Translations under genes and position numbers: made by a program | Shown: piece after piece, positions 8,822 to 17,781 of the stretch | Position numbering within the stretch: the stretch's first letter is position 1 | Layout: each line of letters starts with the position of its first letter | The notes under the pieces: generated by a model | Database searches by the model: none | What the model was told of the DNA's origin: nothing | What the model saw: only the letters and a program-made list of their open reading frames with translations | Assembly (NCBI RefSeq): GCF_017873565.1 | Contig: NZ_JAGGKH010000001.1 | Location: 62,001 to 126,000, forward strand | DNA: 64,000 bases | Direction of reading: 5' to 3' | DNA from: Lederbergia galactosidilytica | Lineage (GTDB): Bacteria; Bacillota; Bacilli; Bacillales; Bacillaceae_C

Positions 8822-9322
8822 ATGGACCAAACTAGAAAAGTTGGAAAAACCGAAGAGACTGCACGTCGTTTATTAGCAGAAAGAGGAGTAAAGATTAAGG
8901 ATATTGCCGAATTAGTGATGTATCTTCAAAAAAAATATCATCCCGATCTTCAATTAGAGGATTGTATTGAAAATATTGAACGTGTTCTTCAAAAACGGGA
9001 AGTACAAAATGCGGTATTAACAGGAATACAATTGGATAAATTGGCAGAAAAGGGACTATTAGATGAACCCTTACAACAAATTATCGCTGATGATGAAAGT
9101 TTATATGGGGTGGATGAAATCTTAGCCTTCTCGATTGTCAATGTCTATGGTTCAATTGGTTTTACAAATTACGGCTATATTGACAAGCAAAAACCAGGCA
9201 TTTTAGAAAGATTAAATGATCATTCTACTGGTGAATGTCATACTTTCCTTGATGATATTGTCGGAGCTATCGCTGCAGCTGCTTCTAGTCGCTTAGCTCA
9301 TAGTAGTAAAGGTGAACAATAG
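8822..9322 (+). CDS. yutG: YutG/PgpA-family phosphatidylglycerophosphatase-like protein
   Basis: A 166-residue protein of the PgpA family, whose members remove phosphate from phosphatidylglycerophosphate in phospholipid synthesis. The acidic motif DDIVGAIAAAA (about residues 143-153) near the C-terminus and the LLAERGVK N-terminal motif are visible. Unlike Gram-negative PgpA it has little transmembrane character. ATG after AAAGGATG. Its terminator (9802-9838) lies 480 bp downstream, with a MITE-like element between. Enzyme activity in Bacillus is inferred from the family. Confidence 0.72.
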   Translation: MDQTRKVGKTEETARRLLAERGVKIKDIAELVMYLQKKYHPDLQLEDCIENIERVLQKREVQNAVLTGIQLDKLAEKGLLDEPLQQIIADDESLYGVDEILAFSIVNVYGSIGFTNYGYIDKQKPGILERLNDHSTGECHTFLDDIVGAIAAAASSRLAHSSKGEQ

Positions 9323-9440
9323 GAAAAAATGCAAGGTAAGTAAAAAAATAAAGGATAAACGGCTAAGGCTACCACATTCTACGGTAATGCCGTATTATTC
9401 CTCAGCTAATACTATAGTTATCTTATATAGGCTCTATAAT

Positions 9441-9790
9441 AAATAACGTTGGTGAAAGAAAATCACCTTCTCAGAAATTCTGGGAAGGTGATGGAAATTC
9501 ACGAAGACACCTGTGGGAAGTAGAGTGAAGGTGAATTCCCGCAGTGGCGTAGTCAAAAGATGAGGATCAAAGGCTAAAGAGCTCGCCGTCCTGGCGAAAC
9601 GCCTTTGTGACTCACATCCTGTGAGCCTCACCCACTCCCCACGGTAAGCGAAGTGAATTTCTGTAGCGATATATAGGAATGGCCCTTCCATTAAAAAGAA
9701 AAAAAGACTGTTTAGAGAGAATGATGTTCTTCTCTAACCAGTCAGATCGCCTTCATTCAATTCGGCTAAAATTCTTCACCAACGTTATTT
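9441..9790. repeat. MITE-like element with 16-bp perfect terminal inverted repeats
   Basis: AAATAACGTTGGTGAA (9441-9456) is the exact reverse complement of 9775-9790. The 350-bp interior has no credible gene and contains family B-like sequence (GCCGTCCTGGCG, 9588-9599) and GAGCCTCACCC. It separates yutG from its terminator. The 9323-9440 stretch before it is repeat debris (AAACGGCTAAGG...). Confidence 0.7.
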
Positions 9791-9801
9791 GACAAATAAA
9801 G

Positions 9802-9838
9802 GTCGAAAACAGGTTGTTTTCTGTTTTCGACTTTTTTT
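9802..9838 (+). terminator. Intrinsic terminator, probably of yutG
   Basis: An 11-bp perfect stem, GTCGAAAACAG / CTGTTTTCGAC, with an 8-nt loop and a seven-T tail. It abuts the yutF stop on the other strand. Only the plus direction has a T-run. Confidence 0.85.
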
Positions 9839-10609
9839 CTATTTATTCAATTTCCAATCTGCTAATGAATCGAGCACATATGTAGGCTGTACCATTTTTT
9901 CAATCAACATATCTCTTGTCGTTACACCTGTGTGAACGAGAAGCGTATCCAAGCCTGCTTGGATACCTGCCAAAATATCTGTATCATAATTGTCCCCCAC
10001 CATTAAAGTGCCTTCCTTGCTTGTCCCAAGTTCCGTGAGCGCCTGCTCGACGATAATGGAATGTGGCTTACCAATAAAAATCGGCTCTGTTTGCGTTGAC
10101 ACTGAAATAACAGAAGTTAAGGCACCATTTCCAGGAAGCAAGCCTCTTTCTGATGGCAATGCGATGTCACCGTTAGTAGAGATGAACATTGCACCATTTC
10201 GTACAGCTAAACATGCTTTCGCTAATTTCTCATAGGTAATCTCGCGATCAAGGCCAATTACAACCGCATCTGCCTTTTCCTCAACTAATTGGAAGCCTTT
10301 TTCTGTTAGTGCTGAATGTAGTCCTTCTCCGCCAATTGCGTATACAGAAGCTCCTGGCTTTTTTTCATGTAGAAAATTAGCTGTTGCCATCGAGGTGGTA
10401 AATACTTGCTCAGCACTCGTAGCCAATCCAAAGTCTTCTAGCACTTGAGCGAATTGTTCAGGACGCTTCGAAGAATTATTTGTTACAAACAAATAAGGGA
10501 TCCCATGCTCCTTTAATTTTTCAACAAACTGTAAAGCTTCTTCAATTTTCTCTAAACCACGATACATCGTACCGTCAAGATCAATCAAATATCCTTCATA
10601 ATGTTTCAA
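9839..10609 (-). CDS. yutF: HAD-IIA family sugar-phosphatase-like hydrolase (NagD type)
   Basis: A 256-residue cytosolic phosphatase of the HAD superfamily, subfamily IIA. Visible are the nucleophile motif DLDGTMYRG (residues 11-19), motif II VTNNSS (about 42-47) and the terminal VGDNYDTDI (about 204-212). The substrate is unknown; relatives act on nucleoside or sugar phosphates. The start is TTG, fixed by GGAG 8 nt upstream and by the conserved Y-x-G-Y-L-I-D-L-D N-terminus. It is followed by yutE in the same direction upstream, as in B. subtilis. Confidence 0.85.
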   Translation of the reverse strand: MKHYEGYLIDLDGTMYRGLEKIEEALQFVEKLKEHGIPYLFVTNNSSKRPEQFAQVLEDFGLATSAEQVFTTSMATANFLHEKKPGASVYAIGGEGLHSALTEKGFQLVEEKADAVVIGLDREITYEKLAKACLAVRNGAMFISTNGDIALPSERGLLPGNGALTSVISVSTQTEPIFIGKPHSIIVEQALTELGTSKEGTLMVGDNYDTDILAGIQAGLDTLLVHTGVTTRDMLIEKMVQPTYVLDSLADWKLNK

Positions 10610-10639
10610 ATTGAAAACTCCTTTTCTCCCTGTCCCTAA

Positions 10640-11077
10640 TCATTTTTTAAAAGCAGAAATTGGCCCTAATTCATGAACTAAATAATTTCTTATTGCATGA
10701 GGAAAAGTCGCTAATTGCTCCCCTTGCCTAACAATATTTTCAATGAGCGTAGTATGATCAACAGCTTCATATTGTTGAACAAGTATTTTGCGGCAAGCAA
10801 TCACTTGTTTAAGAATATCAGAGAAGTTGGCAGTAATTACCTGCTCATCCGTTAAAATATCAACGATATCTTCATAACTACCTGGATCCCTCATAATAAA
10901 GCCATCAATCATGGCATTCCCTGTATCTAATATGGCTTCAATGATTGTATGAGCAATTCGCTCTAATGCCGCTTTTTCAAGATCTGTTTCCCAATGTTGT
11001 TGAGTTTTCAACAATTCCAATTGCTTTTCCATAAATAGCAAACGTTCCTCTATTTTTTCACGATCAACAAAATACAT
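10640..11077 (-). CDS. yutE: YutE, DUF86/HepT-like protein with altered active site
   Basis: A 145-residue all-helical DUF86 protein, the fold of HepT toxins, which act on RNA or are AMPylated by MntA antitoxins. HepT enzymes use an R-x4-6-H-x-Y motif. Here the matching segment reads CRKILVQQYEAVD, with glutamine where histidine is expected, so RNase activity is doubtful. No MntA-type nucleotidyltransferase is adjacent. The start MYFVDREK is chosen for the GGAGGG site before it; the longer frame to 11248 has no ribosome site. It lies upstream of yutF as in B. subtilis, which supports a housekeeping rather than toxin role. Confidence 0.75.
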   Translation of the reverse strand: MYFVDREKIEERLLFMEKQLELLKTQQHWETDLEKAALERIAHTIIEAILDTGNAMIDGFIMRDPGSYEDIVDILTDEQVITANFSDILKQVIACRKILVQQYEAVDHTTLIENIVRQGEQLATFPHAIRNYLVHELGPISAFKK

Positions 11078-11315
11078 CCCTTTTTCCCTCCTGATTGTAC
11101 TCCTCTTACATTTAGCTAGTATTACCCAAGAATCGGTGTTATGACTGGTATGTACTTTTAGCCGGTCTCTTTTAAAAATATAAAGGCTGGTTCTTACTCC
11201 AGCATCTTCAGCCTGAGGTGCCACCACACCAATGCTATTGGCCAACATATTGATAAGAACAGCGTTGCTGCAACTAGCCCAGGCGGACGCTTTGCGTACT
11301 TCTTAATTTTAGCAG

Positions 11316-11711
11316 ATGAAAGATGGAATGGTCCAATCGATGCATGCTCCCAAAACATCAGGGAAACCTATTTTAAAATACATGGAAAGGCGGTTGGAAA
11401 ATTTGGCATCGAAGGATCGGGAAAAAGATGAACTCACAGGTATCCCTTATAAGGATGTCTCGAATGTCGAGACACAGCAAAATTTCCTTACAGCGGAAGA
11501 ATTCCCTGAAGGGGGATACGGAGCAGCAGAAGGTAAAAATACACCTGTCGAAAACAAATCAACCCCTTGGAAAAAAGGGCAACGTAAATATAGTGCTTTT
11601 AACTATGAATTTAAATCAATGCACCAAAATCTCCCACGGCAATTCCCGGGCGCCCATCCAACTCATGATGATCCTGATACAGACACACAAACACCATATG
11701 AAGATAGTTAA
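11316..11711 (+). CDS. Conserved Bacillaceae protein of unknown function
   Basis: A 131-residue soluble protein, divergent from yutE. It is charged and low in hydrophobics, without signal peptide or membrane segment. Distinct stretches are ILKYMERRLENL (helical, about residues 19-30), TAEEFPEGGYG (about 59-69), a basic middle with GQRKYSAFNYEFKS, and a C-terminal LPRQFPGAHPTHDDPD. Similar proteins are annotated only as cytosolic protein in Bacillales. The start is weakly supported: ATG at 11316 lacks a strong ribosome site and internal ATGs at codons 5 and 9 are possible. No function is proposed. Confidence 0.65.
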   Translation: MKDGMVQSMHAPKTSGKPILKYMERRLENLASKDREKDELTGIPYKDVSNVETQQNFLTAEEFPEGGYGAAEGKNTPVENKSTPWKKGQRKYSAFNYEFKSMHQNLPRQFPGAHPTHDDPDTDTQTPYEDS

Positions 11712-11773
11712 TTTAAAATAGTGAGGACTGTATGTTGGAATTAGCTTTAGGAATATCAACTCAAGGTAAATAA

Positions 11774-11960
11774 CCTGAACCAATGAAAGGAAAATACACC
11801 TTTCTTTGGTTCGGAATATTTGCTTGTCGCAGTCCAACAGGATGGTGGTCAGAACGGCGTCACGAGTACATGGATCTATTAATTAGTGCAGACAAAGCGA
11901 CTGGACGTCGCGCTTTGAGTCTGCCGCCAAGGACGCGTAGCTTTAACCGGTTATCATACA
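11774..11960 (+). repeat. Family B repeat, copy between unknown gene and yutD
   Basis: Begins with a hairpin (CTGAACCAATGAAAGG with CCTTTCTTTGGTTCGG), then GCTTGTCGC, GTGCAGAC and CTTTGAGTCTGCCGCC. The same order is seen at 43377-43810 and, inverted, at 14396-14712. Confidence 0.6.
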
Positions 11961-11977
11961 AGACGCTGGCACTTTTC

Positions 11978-12253
11978 TTATTTATCAACTTTTTTCAAGA
12001 CAAAATAAGCACAACCAAAATTACAATACTCATAAAGATATTCGTCCAAGGAACCAATTTTACTTTCATGCGCTGCCTTTTGGTTGCGGTCAGAGAAGAA
12101 GCCTTTTAATCGCAACTGGCCATATCCCCAGTCTCCAACAATAAAATCATATTTCGCTAATATATCACTAAACCGCTCTTTAAAGGCCTCTTCTTGAAAC
12201 CCGTCACGGAATTCACTAATCAACTCATATTTCCGATTATTAATTATTAACAC
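11978..12253 (-). CDS. yutD: YutD family (DUF1027) protein
   Basis: A 91-residue protein with the family hallmark GDWGYGQLRLKGF (about residues 43-55) and a C-terminal YCNFGCAYFVL containing two cysteines. Function unknown. The start chosen is GTG (VLIINNRKYELI), because GGAGGG lies 7 nt before it; an in-frame GTG five codons earlier overlaps that site. Conserved near yutE and yutF in Bacillales. Confidence 0.8.
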   Translation of the reverse strand: MLIINNRKYELISEFRDGFQEEAFKERFSDILAKYDFIVGDWGYGQLRLKGFFSDRNQKAAHESKIGSLDEYLYEYCNFGCAYFVLKKVDK

Positions 12254-12355
12254 ACTATGTCCCTCCACAATTTAGAACTGTCTATCTTGATTATAGCTTA
12301 ATCCCCAACAATTACTAAGAAAAAAATATATTTTCTGAGCACGCTAATAGAAGAG

Positions 12356-12668
12356 GTTCAAAAAGTGGATCAAATTGATGAACAGTTGGTTAAGTTCGTG
12401 CTCTTCTAACCAAGCCTTTATAACCTAGATTTACAAGCACCATAAAAGTGTATTTCTAAGATGGAACCGCTGCTGATTACCAAAATGGCCGATGTAAAAG
12501 TCACTACGATGCAAAACCGTTCATGGAAAAAAAGCGACTTTCCAGTGTGCGAAACGAATTTAAAGAAACTACGCTGTCTCGAATTTTCGTCATACAAGGA
12601 TCTATTGCATTGCTAACAGGGCATCGCGTTTTTAGCTCAACTGGTCCTTTTCATCCCCCTTTTTGAAC
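12356..12668. repeat. Family C inverted-end repeat, copy 2
   Basis: GTTCAAAAAG (12356-12365) and its exact complement (12659-12668) bound 313 bp with no credible gene on either strand. It fills the space between divergently oriented yutD and the sporulation lipoprotein gene, so the promoter of the latter must lie inside or just beyond it. Confidence 0.65.
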
Positions 12669-12697
12669 ATACAACTAATAAATGAGGAGGTGTTGAA

Positions 12698-13357
12698 ATG
12701 AAAGCAAAATGGCCGCTTCTCCTTTTAACTGCTACTCTTGCTGCATGTGGCAATAATATTGCAGAAAAAGATGATTTTTATCCAAAAAGTGGCAATAACA
12801 TTAATGCAGAGGAACAAACAGATATTTATAATGAGGAGGCCTCTGATGAACAATTTGGCTTTGTCCGTCAAGTGAAAAGCCCAACCCCTGCTAATCCAAA
12901 CGATGCGAAAACAATTCAATGGATGGACCGAGAGAAGGCAGCACTCCATATTAGCGAGTTACTTGTTGTCTTACCTCATGTATCAGATGCAAGTGTCGTT
13001 GTGACAGATCAAGAAGTCTTGGTTGCTTATACAACAGACACTGAAGATGAAAAGGGGCGCTTTGAAACAGCTGATCAGGTGAAAAAATCCGTTTTAAATT
13101 ATGTCCCAAGATGGTATCACGTTTATGTAACGGATGATCCAGCTTTACGGCAGGATGTAGAAAATATTGGTTCTATGACAACACAATCACCTACTAAAGA
13201 TCGCTCAGTTAAATTGGTGGTCGAAAGCATGCTTGAACGTTCTCCTCAAGGTCGAGCTATGGGTGAAGGTGAAAATGCCAATGGTGAAAAAAGTGGCGAA
13301 ACAAATAATCATTTAGAGAAAACAAAATACAATCAACAATCCAATGATCATAAATAA
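12698..13357 (+). CDS. yutC: YhcN/YlaJ-family sporulation lipoprotein
   Basis: A 219-residue lipoprotein with signal peptide and lipobox LAAC (Cys about 17). The middle (residues 85-165) has the YhcN/YlaJ core: AALHISELLVVLPHVSDASVVVTDQEVLVAYT, which I shorten here to the key VVLPHV and EVLVAYT strands, and a VTDDPAL segment. Members sit in the forespore inner membrane in Bacillus. The C-terminus is hydrophilic and Asn-rich. The ATG follows GAGGAGGTG. Position between yutD and yunA matches B. subtilis yutC; the symbol is inferred from position. The lipA gene found in this slot in B. subtilis is absent. Confidence 0.75.
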   Translation: MKAKWPLLLLTATLAACGNNIAEKDDFYPKSGNNINAEEQTDIYNEEASDEQFGFVRQVKSPTPANPNDAKTIQWMDREKAALHISELLVVLPHVSDASVVVTDQEVLVAYTTDTEDEKGRFETADQVKKSVLNYVPRWYHVYVTDDPALRQDVENIGSMTTQSPTKDRSVKLVVESMLERSPQGRAMGEGENANGEKSGETNNHLEKTKYNQQSNDHK

Positions 13358-13374
13358 GTATCATGGATTTTAAT

Positions 13375-13397
13375 CTAGGGGGGCTTTTCCCCCCTAG
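13375..13397 (+). terminator. GC-rich hairpin between lipoprotein gene and yunA
   Basis: A perfect stem CTAGGGGGG / CCCCCCTAG around a five-base loop. No T-run follows, so it may attenuate or stabilise the message rather than end it fully; yunA begins only 27 bp further on. Confidence 0.5.
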
Positions 13398-13423
13398 TAA
13401 TAAAGTTGAAAGGAGGGGATCAT

Positions 13424-14392
13424 GTGAAAAAGATATTTCCCTGGATCATCATCTTCTTTTGTTTTTTGGGCATCGAAGAAGTTAAGGCAAAGGAACTGAA
13501 TCAGGAAGAAATCTATCAACAAAGAATGAACTTATACAAAAAGACCGAAGCCCTTACCTCTATACCATGGTATTATCTAGCTGCCGTTGACCAATTTGAA
13601 AGAAGTATTCGGGATGTACGGGACGATTTACCTGACCCTCCAGCAATCATTGGTTACTATCTACCGCCTGAACAGTGGGCTGGCCCTCTTAATCCTAATC
13701 CACAAGATACCAATCCAATTACAATCGAACTTTTCAGTGGCGTAGGAAAAGACGGGAATGGAGATGGTAAAATTGAGCAAACCAATGAAGAAGATTTGCT
13801 CTATACATTAGCCCATTTTTTACGTTCTTATGGAGTGGATGATCAATCTTTTCGATTGGCACTTTGGGATTACTACAAAAGAGATCAAACTGTTCGGTCC
13901 ATTATGACGAACGCAAAAATTTACCGAACCTTCGGCAAAGTAGATTTGCGTGAAAAAGCTTTTCCTCTGCCCAAAGGCTATAACTACACATATAAAAACA
14001 CATGGGGTGACCGCCGCGGTTGGGGCGGACGAAGAATCCATGAGGGCACAGATATTTTTGCTGGATATGGCACACCAGTGCGGGCCATTGCTTATGGAGT
14101 AGTAGAATTAAAAGGCTGGAATAAATATGGAGGCTGGCGTGTAGGAATCCGTGATGTAAATAATACGTATCATTACTACGCTCATTTAAATGGCTTTTCC
14201 AAAGATTTAAAAATTGGTGATGTTGTCAAACCAGGTGATGTGATTGGAAGTGTTGGTAGCTCAGGTTATGGACCACCGGGAACTTCCGGAAAATTCCCTC
14301 CTCATCTTCATTTCGGAATGTATAAAGATAATGGCATTCGGGAATGGTCCTTTGACCCTTTCCCCCATTTAAAAATATGGGAACGTTACTAA
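13424..14392 (+). CDS. yunA: Exported M23 (LytM-type) peptidase YunA
   Basis: A 322-residue putative zinc endopeptidase for peptidoglycan cross-links. An N-terminal signal segment (KKIFPWIIIFFCFLG) exports it. The C-terminal M23 domain shows HEGTDIFAG (first His and Asp zinc ligands), HYYAHL and the catalytic HLHFG. The region between (residues 20-180) holds a DPP/GNGDGK segment typical of YunA-like proteins. The start is GTG (VKKIFPW), set by AGGAGGGG 4-5 nt upstream; a TTG six codons earlier lies before that site and is unlikely. Co-directional with the sporulation lipoprotein gene, so a role in spore envelope biogenesis is plausible. Confidence 0.82.
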   Translation: MKKIFPWIIIFFCFLGIEEVKAKELNQEEIYQQRMNLYKKTEALTSIPWYYLAAVDQFERSIRDVRDDLPDPPAIIGYYLPPEQWAGPLNPNPQDTNPITIELFSGVGKDGNGDGKIEQTNEEDLLYTLAHFLRSYGVDDQSFRLALWDYYKRDQTVRSIMTNAKIYRTFGKVDLREKAFPLPKGYNYTYKNTWGDRRGWGGRRIHEGTDIFAGYGTPVRAIAYGVVELKGWNKYGGWRVGIRDVNNTYHYYAHLNGFSKDLKIGDVVKPGDVIGSVGSSGYGPPGTSGKFPPHLHFGMYKDNGIREWSFDPFPHLKIWERY

Positions 14393-14395
14393 AAA

Positions 14396-14712
14396 ATGCA
14401 AGGCACCTGTCTATCGGCGACATGCAAATGTTCTGAACCAAGGAAAGGTGTTTTTCCTTTCAGGGGTTCAGGTTATGAAGCAGAACATCGGCTAAGTTTG
14501 CGCCCTCGTGGCGCAACGCCGATGGACTCGCTCCTACGAGCCTCAAGCCGATGGCACCTAGAGCTAGACATTAGAAAAGCGAAAGGCGCCTGTTTAAATG
14601 ACGAACGGCTAATGGCGTTCCTTCCTGGTGGCAGTCTCAAATCGCGCTGTCCTGTTGCACCGTCTGCACTAGTACATCCTGCGTCACAACGTCGTTTTGG
14701 CCCATATCCTTT
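14396..14712 (-). repeat. Family B repeat, inverted long copy
   Basis: Reads on the minus strand as the same series of motifs as 11774-11960: GTGCAGACGG, TGCCACCAGGAAGG and a hairpin GAACCAAGGAAAGG / CCTTTCAGGGGTTC (14436-14476). A second unit (14576-14712) contains GCGCCTGTTTAAATGACG, a motif also present near 45164. The space to 14774 holds no gene. Confidence 0.6.
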
Positions 14713-14774
14713 TGAGACAAATGAAAAGAGGAGTTTGGACATTCCTATCCAACTCCCCTATTTGTAAAAACCCC

Positions 14775-16340
14775 TTATATTTGTGCCCTTTTTTTTCGCC
14801 GATCGAGCATAAAAAAGAAAAGAAAAACACAGATGCCAACAGTGAGCAATCCAAATATTGTTTTTTCTGTCCATCCAATGACGATATATCCCAAACAAGA
14901 AATGATTGCTGCAGATATTGCATAAGGTAACTGAGTTAATACATGATCCATTAAGTTACATCCTGCGCCTGTAGCCGATAAAATCGTTGTATCGGAAATC
15001 GGTGAACAATGATCACCCATTACAGCCCCAGCTAAGACGGCAGCCAATCCTGGTAAGAAGAGAGCCATATCTGTGACCGCAATAATTTGTCCAGCTATTG
15101 GCAGCAAAATCCCAAATGCTCCCCATGATGTGCCTGTTGCAAACGCCATAACAGCTGCACCTAAAAATAAGATTACCGGTAGGAAAATAGGATTTAAATT
15201 CGATCTTTCAACCAAACCACCCAAATATAAGCCTGTTCCTAATTGTTCAATTAAATCAATAATCACCCATGCAAATAATAAAATCATCACCGCCGATAAC
15301 ATTGACTGTACACCTGATTTAAAGGCTTTAACCATCCAATTAGCCTGAAGAGCATTATGTTTAAACACTTGCCGGTAAAAGGAAAGCATTCCAACAACTA
15401 ATCCCAATAGACCGCCAACAACTAACGCAAGGGCTACATCCGCATTACCGAAAATATCCATCAAGCTTGCTTTTCCGGTAGTTTCATGTAAGCCACTAAT
15501 AATAATCGCAGAAAGGGTTCCAACAAAAAGAGCAATAATCGGCCAGATCAAGTCACGCACTTTTCCTTTATCACTTACTGGTAAATTTTCTTTCACTTCA
15601 CCGGAAATGACTTTGTCTGGATCATATAAAACTCCCGTCGCAATCGCTCGTTCCTCATGCTTTTTCATACTTCCATAATCCAAGCCGCGAATGGCAATAA
15701 TAAACACAAAAAGCAGGCTTGTCCACACATATAAATTCATAGGGATCATCTCGATAAAAGCAGTAAAAGCAGATATATCATCCAGCCCATGTGAAGCTAA
15801 TACAGTAGCAATGATTCCAATAATAAAGGCGCCCCAACTCGAAATTGGTGAGATGACACAAATTGGAGCAGATGTTGAGTCAATAATATAGGCAAGCTTA
15901 GTTCTTGATATTTGATGTCGATCTGTAATTGGACGAGCAACTTGTCCAACGGCCAATGCATTGAAATAGTCATCAATGAAAATAATAACACCTAGAAAAG
16001 CTGCTAATAATTGCGCCCCTGCTCGTGATTTCACTTTCGTTGTTGCCCATTCTCCAAAAGCTCGGCTCCCCCCTGTCATATTAATCAAGGAGGTAATTAC
16101 TCCTAGTAACAATAAGAATAAAATTAGGTTAATATTCCATGAGTTTAAGCCCTCTGCCTCAAGAAAAACTCCTTTTACAGCGGACCAAAAAATCAAGAAG
16201 GTTTCACTGATACTTCCTTTCCCTAATAATAAAGCTGATGCTATAATTCCTGTACCTAAGGAAAGCAATACCCTTTTCGTTAAAATCACCATTACAATCG
16301 CAAGGATTGGTGGGATAATTGATAAAATAGAATGTTCCAT
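14775..16340 (-). CDS. NhaC-family Na+/H+ antiporter
   Basis: A 521-residue polytopic membrane protein with about 11-12 hydrophobic segments, matching the NhaC domain repeated in both halves. The conserved FIDDYFNALAVGQ (about residues 120-132) and DSTSAPICVISPISSWGAFI (about 154-173), and the second-half MGDHCSPISDTTILSATGAG, are family landmarks with polar residues in membrane loops for cation binding. Substrate could be Na+/H+ or an organic acid/H+ exchange as in MleN, so only the family is certain. ATG after AGAGGAGAAC. Monocistronic. Confidence 0.82.
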   Translation of the reverse strand: MEHSILSIIPPILAIVMVILTKRVLLSLGTGIIASALLLGKGSISETFLIFWSAVKGVFLEAEGLNSWNINLILFLLLLGVITSLINMTGGSRAFGEWATTKVKSRAGAQLLAAFLGVIIFIDDYFNALAVGQVARPITDRHQISRTKLAYIIDSTSAPICVISPISSWGAFIIGIIATVLASHGLDDISAFTAFIEMIPMNLYVWTSLLFVFIIAIRGLDYGSMKKHEERAIATGVLYDPDKVISGEVKENLPVSDKGKVRDLIWPIIALFVGTLSAIIISGLHETTGKASLMDIFGNADVALALVVGGLLGLVVGMLSFYRQVFKHNALQANWMVKAFKSGVQSMLSAVMILLFAWVIIDLIEQLGTGLYLGGLVERSNLNPIFLPVILFLGAAVMAFATGTSWGAFGILLPIAGQIIAVTDMALFLPGLAAVLAGAVMGDHCSPISDTTILSATGAGCNLMDHVLTQLPYAISAAIISCLGYIVIGWTEKTIFGLLTVGICVFLFFFMLDRRKKRAQI

Positions 16341-16929
16341 TTATGTTCTCCTCTTCTTCAAATCTTTATGGGAAACCCAATTACAGTTTCTACCACTATA
16401 ATAAACAACCACACACCTTTATAAAGGTAATGTCAATGAAGCAAGAGCTAGGATCATATTTAATTGAATTGTTGAATGGAGTATCATTTATTCAAACAAT
16501 CCCTGGCGTTGGAGCTTCTTCCCATTTCTGAAAACAAAATAAAAAGAGCAATGATAGAGGACTACCATTACTCTTGTATTGGGTAACTCCATCGTGATCT
16601 GTAGCTCCCCATATTCAGCGAAATAGGATGTTCAAAAAGGCTAATAAAAAGTGAACACACACTAAAAAACGCTAAAATATGAGAGTGTTACTTTTTTTCA
16701 AAGCAACACCAATCAAAACTTGGTTGACACAAGTTCGACTTCGGCAAAAGACCCTTTCACATATGTTCATCGTTGTCATCCTCAAATATGTTACTGATGC
16801 CTTTTGCGCCTCTACCTCATCCGACTTGATAAGGTTCTATTTAATTATCTTTTTAATAGTATATCACTATAGCATTGTCCTTGGCAAACGTAATCCCAAT
16901 TACAGAACAAACTAATATTTACCATTATT
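16341..16929. other. Intergenic with repeat traces
   Basis: Holds a single family C end (GTTCAAAAAG, 16630-16639) without a matching partner, and a short frame (16429-16531) ending in FIQTIPGVGASS that vaguely recalls the IS110 transposase C-terminal region. Nothing else is supported. Confidence 0.4.
16544..16575 (-). terminator. Possible terminator of the yunB unit
   Basis: AAGAGCAATGATAG with TACCATTACTCTT forms an imperfect stem; on the minus strand it is followed by TTTTATTTTG. It is far (355 bp) from the yunB stop, so the assignment is weak. Confidence 0.35.
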
Positions 16930-17697
16930 CTACTCCGTTGGTTGTGATTTTGGTAACTCAATCGAAGGATTTAACCCTTGCCCCTCATTATAAAACTGTG
17001 GGACATCACCTGGATAGTATCCCATCGCAATTGGTACATCTTGTTTTACAACAGCCGTTTCCGTTCCAAAGGGGATAATGATTTGCACATTTACCTCTAC
17101 AGCCACTATGACTGTAATAAAAATATTATTAATAGGATAATGCTCAACCTTATGTTCAGCATTTGTCTGCACATTCCCTACAGAGGAGAAACGAATAGGA
17201 ATTTTCGGACCCAAATTACCTAATAAAGCATTATTAGTTGCTTGCCCAAGTGGGAAAGAATAGGAAATCCCTTCTTCCTCATTTAATTTATCATAATCAA
17301 TTTCAATTCCCGTTTCCATTTCCAGTGGCTCCAAATTGCCCCTTTCCGCTTCATTCAAATTTAATTGAATCTCTTTTGACAATTCTGCTTGAATCTCGTT
17401 AATCACATCTGTCCGATATTGTACGGTTGTCCGACCATTTCCATCTGGAACCATTTCCGTCACTTCTGAAAGATCCTTTACCTCAGGAAGAACATCTTTC
17501 ACCGCTTTGGTAACTACCATCGGCGCAATTTTCCCTGTTTGTGACTCCGCATAACTGATTAAAGTTGGTTTAATTCCCTTATTCACAATCCATAATCCCA
17601 ATACTGTTGAAAAAACAAAAAAAACAAAAGATAGCAATAGTACATATCGAAAGGGTAATGGACCCCGTTGCCTATGTTTTGCACGAAATCGAGCCAA
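16930..17697 (-). CDS. yunB: Sporulation protein YunB
   Basis: A 255-residue protein of the YunB family, needed for normal spore formation in B. subtilis and expressed in the mother cell. A single N-terminal transmembrane segment (YVLLLSFVFFVFSTVLGLWI, about residues 18-37) is followed by a large extracytoplasmic domain. A C-terminal pair of beta-rich stretches includes NNIFITVIVAVEVNVQIIIP. The start chosen is TTG (LARFRAKHRQRG), 6 nt after GGAGGG; an ATG ten codons upstream lies before that site. Downstream of yunC and yunD in the same orientation. Confidence 0.8.
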   Translation of the reverse strand: MARFRAKHRQRGPLPFRYVLLLSFVFFVFSTVLGLWIVNKGIKPTLISYAESQTGKIAPMVVTKAVKDVLPEVKDLSEVTEMVPDGNGRTTVQYRTDVINEIQAELSKEIQLNLNEAERGNLEPLEMETGIEIDYDKLNEEEGISYSFPLGQATNNALLGNLGPKIPIRFSSVGNVQTNAEHKVEHYPINNIFITVIVAVEVNVQIIIPFGTETAVVKQDVPIAMGYYPGDVPQFYNEGQGLNPSIELPKSQPTE

Positions 17698-17781
17698 AAG
17701 AATCCCTCCTCTCGTCAATATATGCACAAGAGAAAGGATTTAGCGCAAATCCATCTAATTTTCCAATCTATTTTTTGCCAT

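Noticed and set aside
7640-9838. Plus- and minus-strand frames inside yutH and the MITE
   Set aside because: Shadows of real genes or repeat sequence, without ribosome sites or family features.
16429-16531. IS110 transposase remnant
   Set aside because: Only about 15 residues (FIQTIPGVGASS) are suggestive; too short to name.
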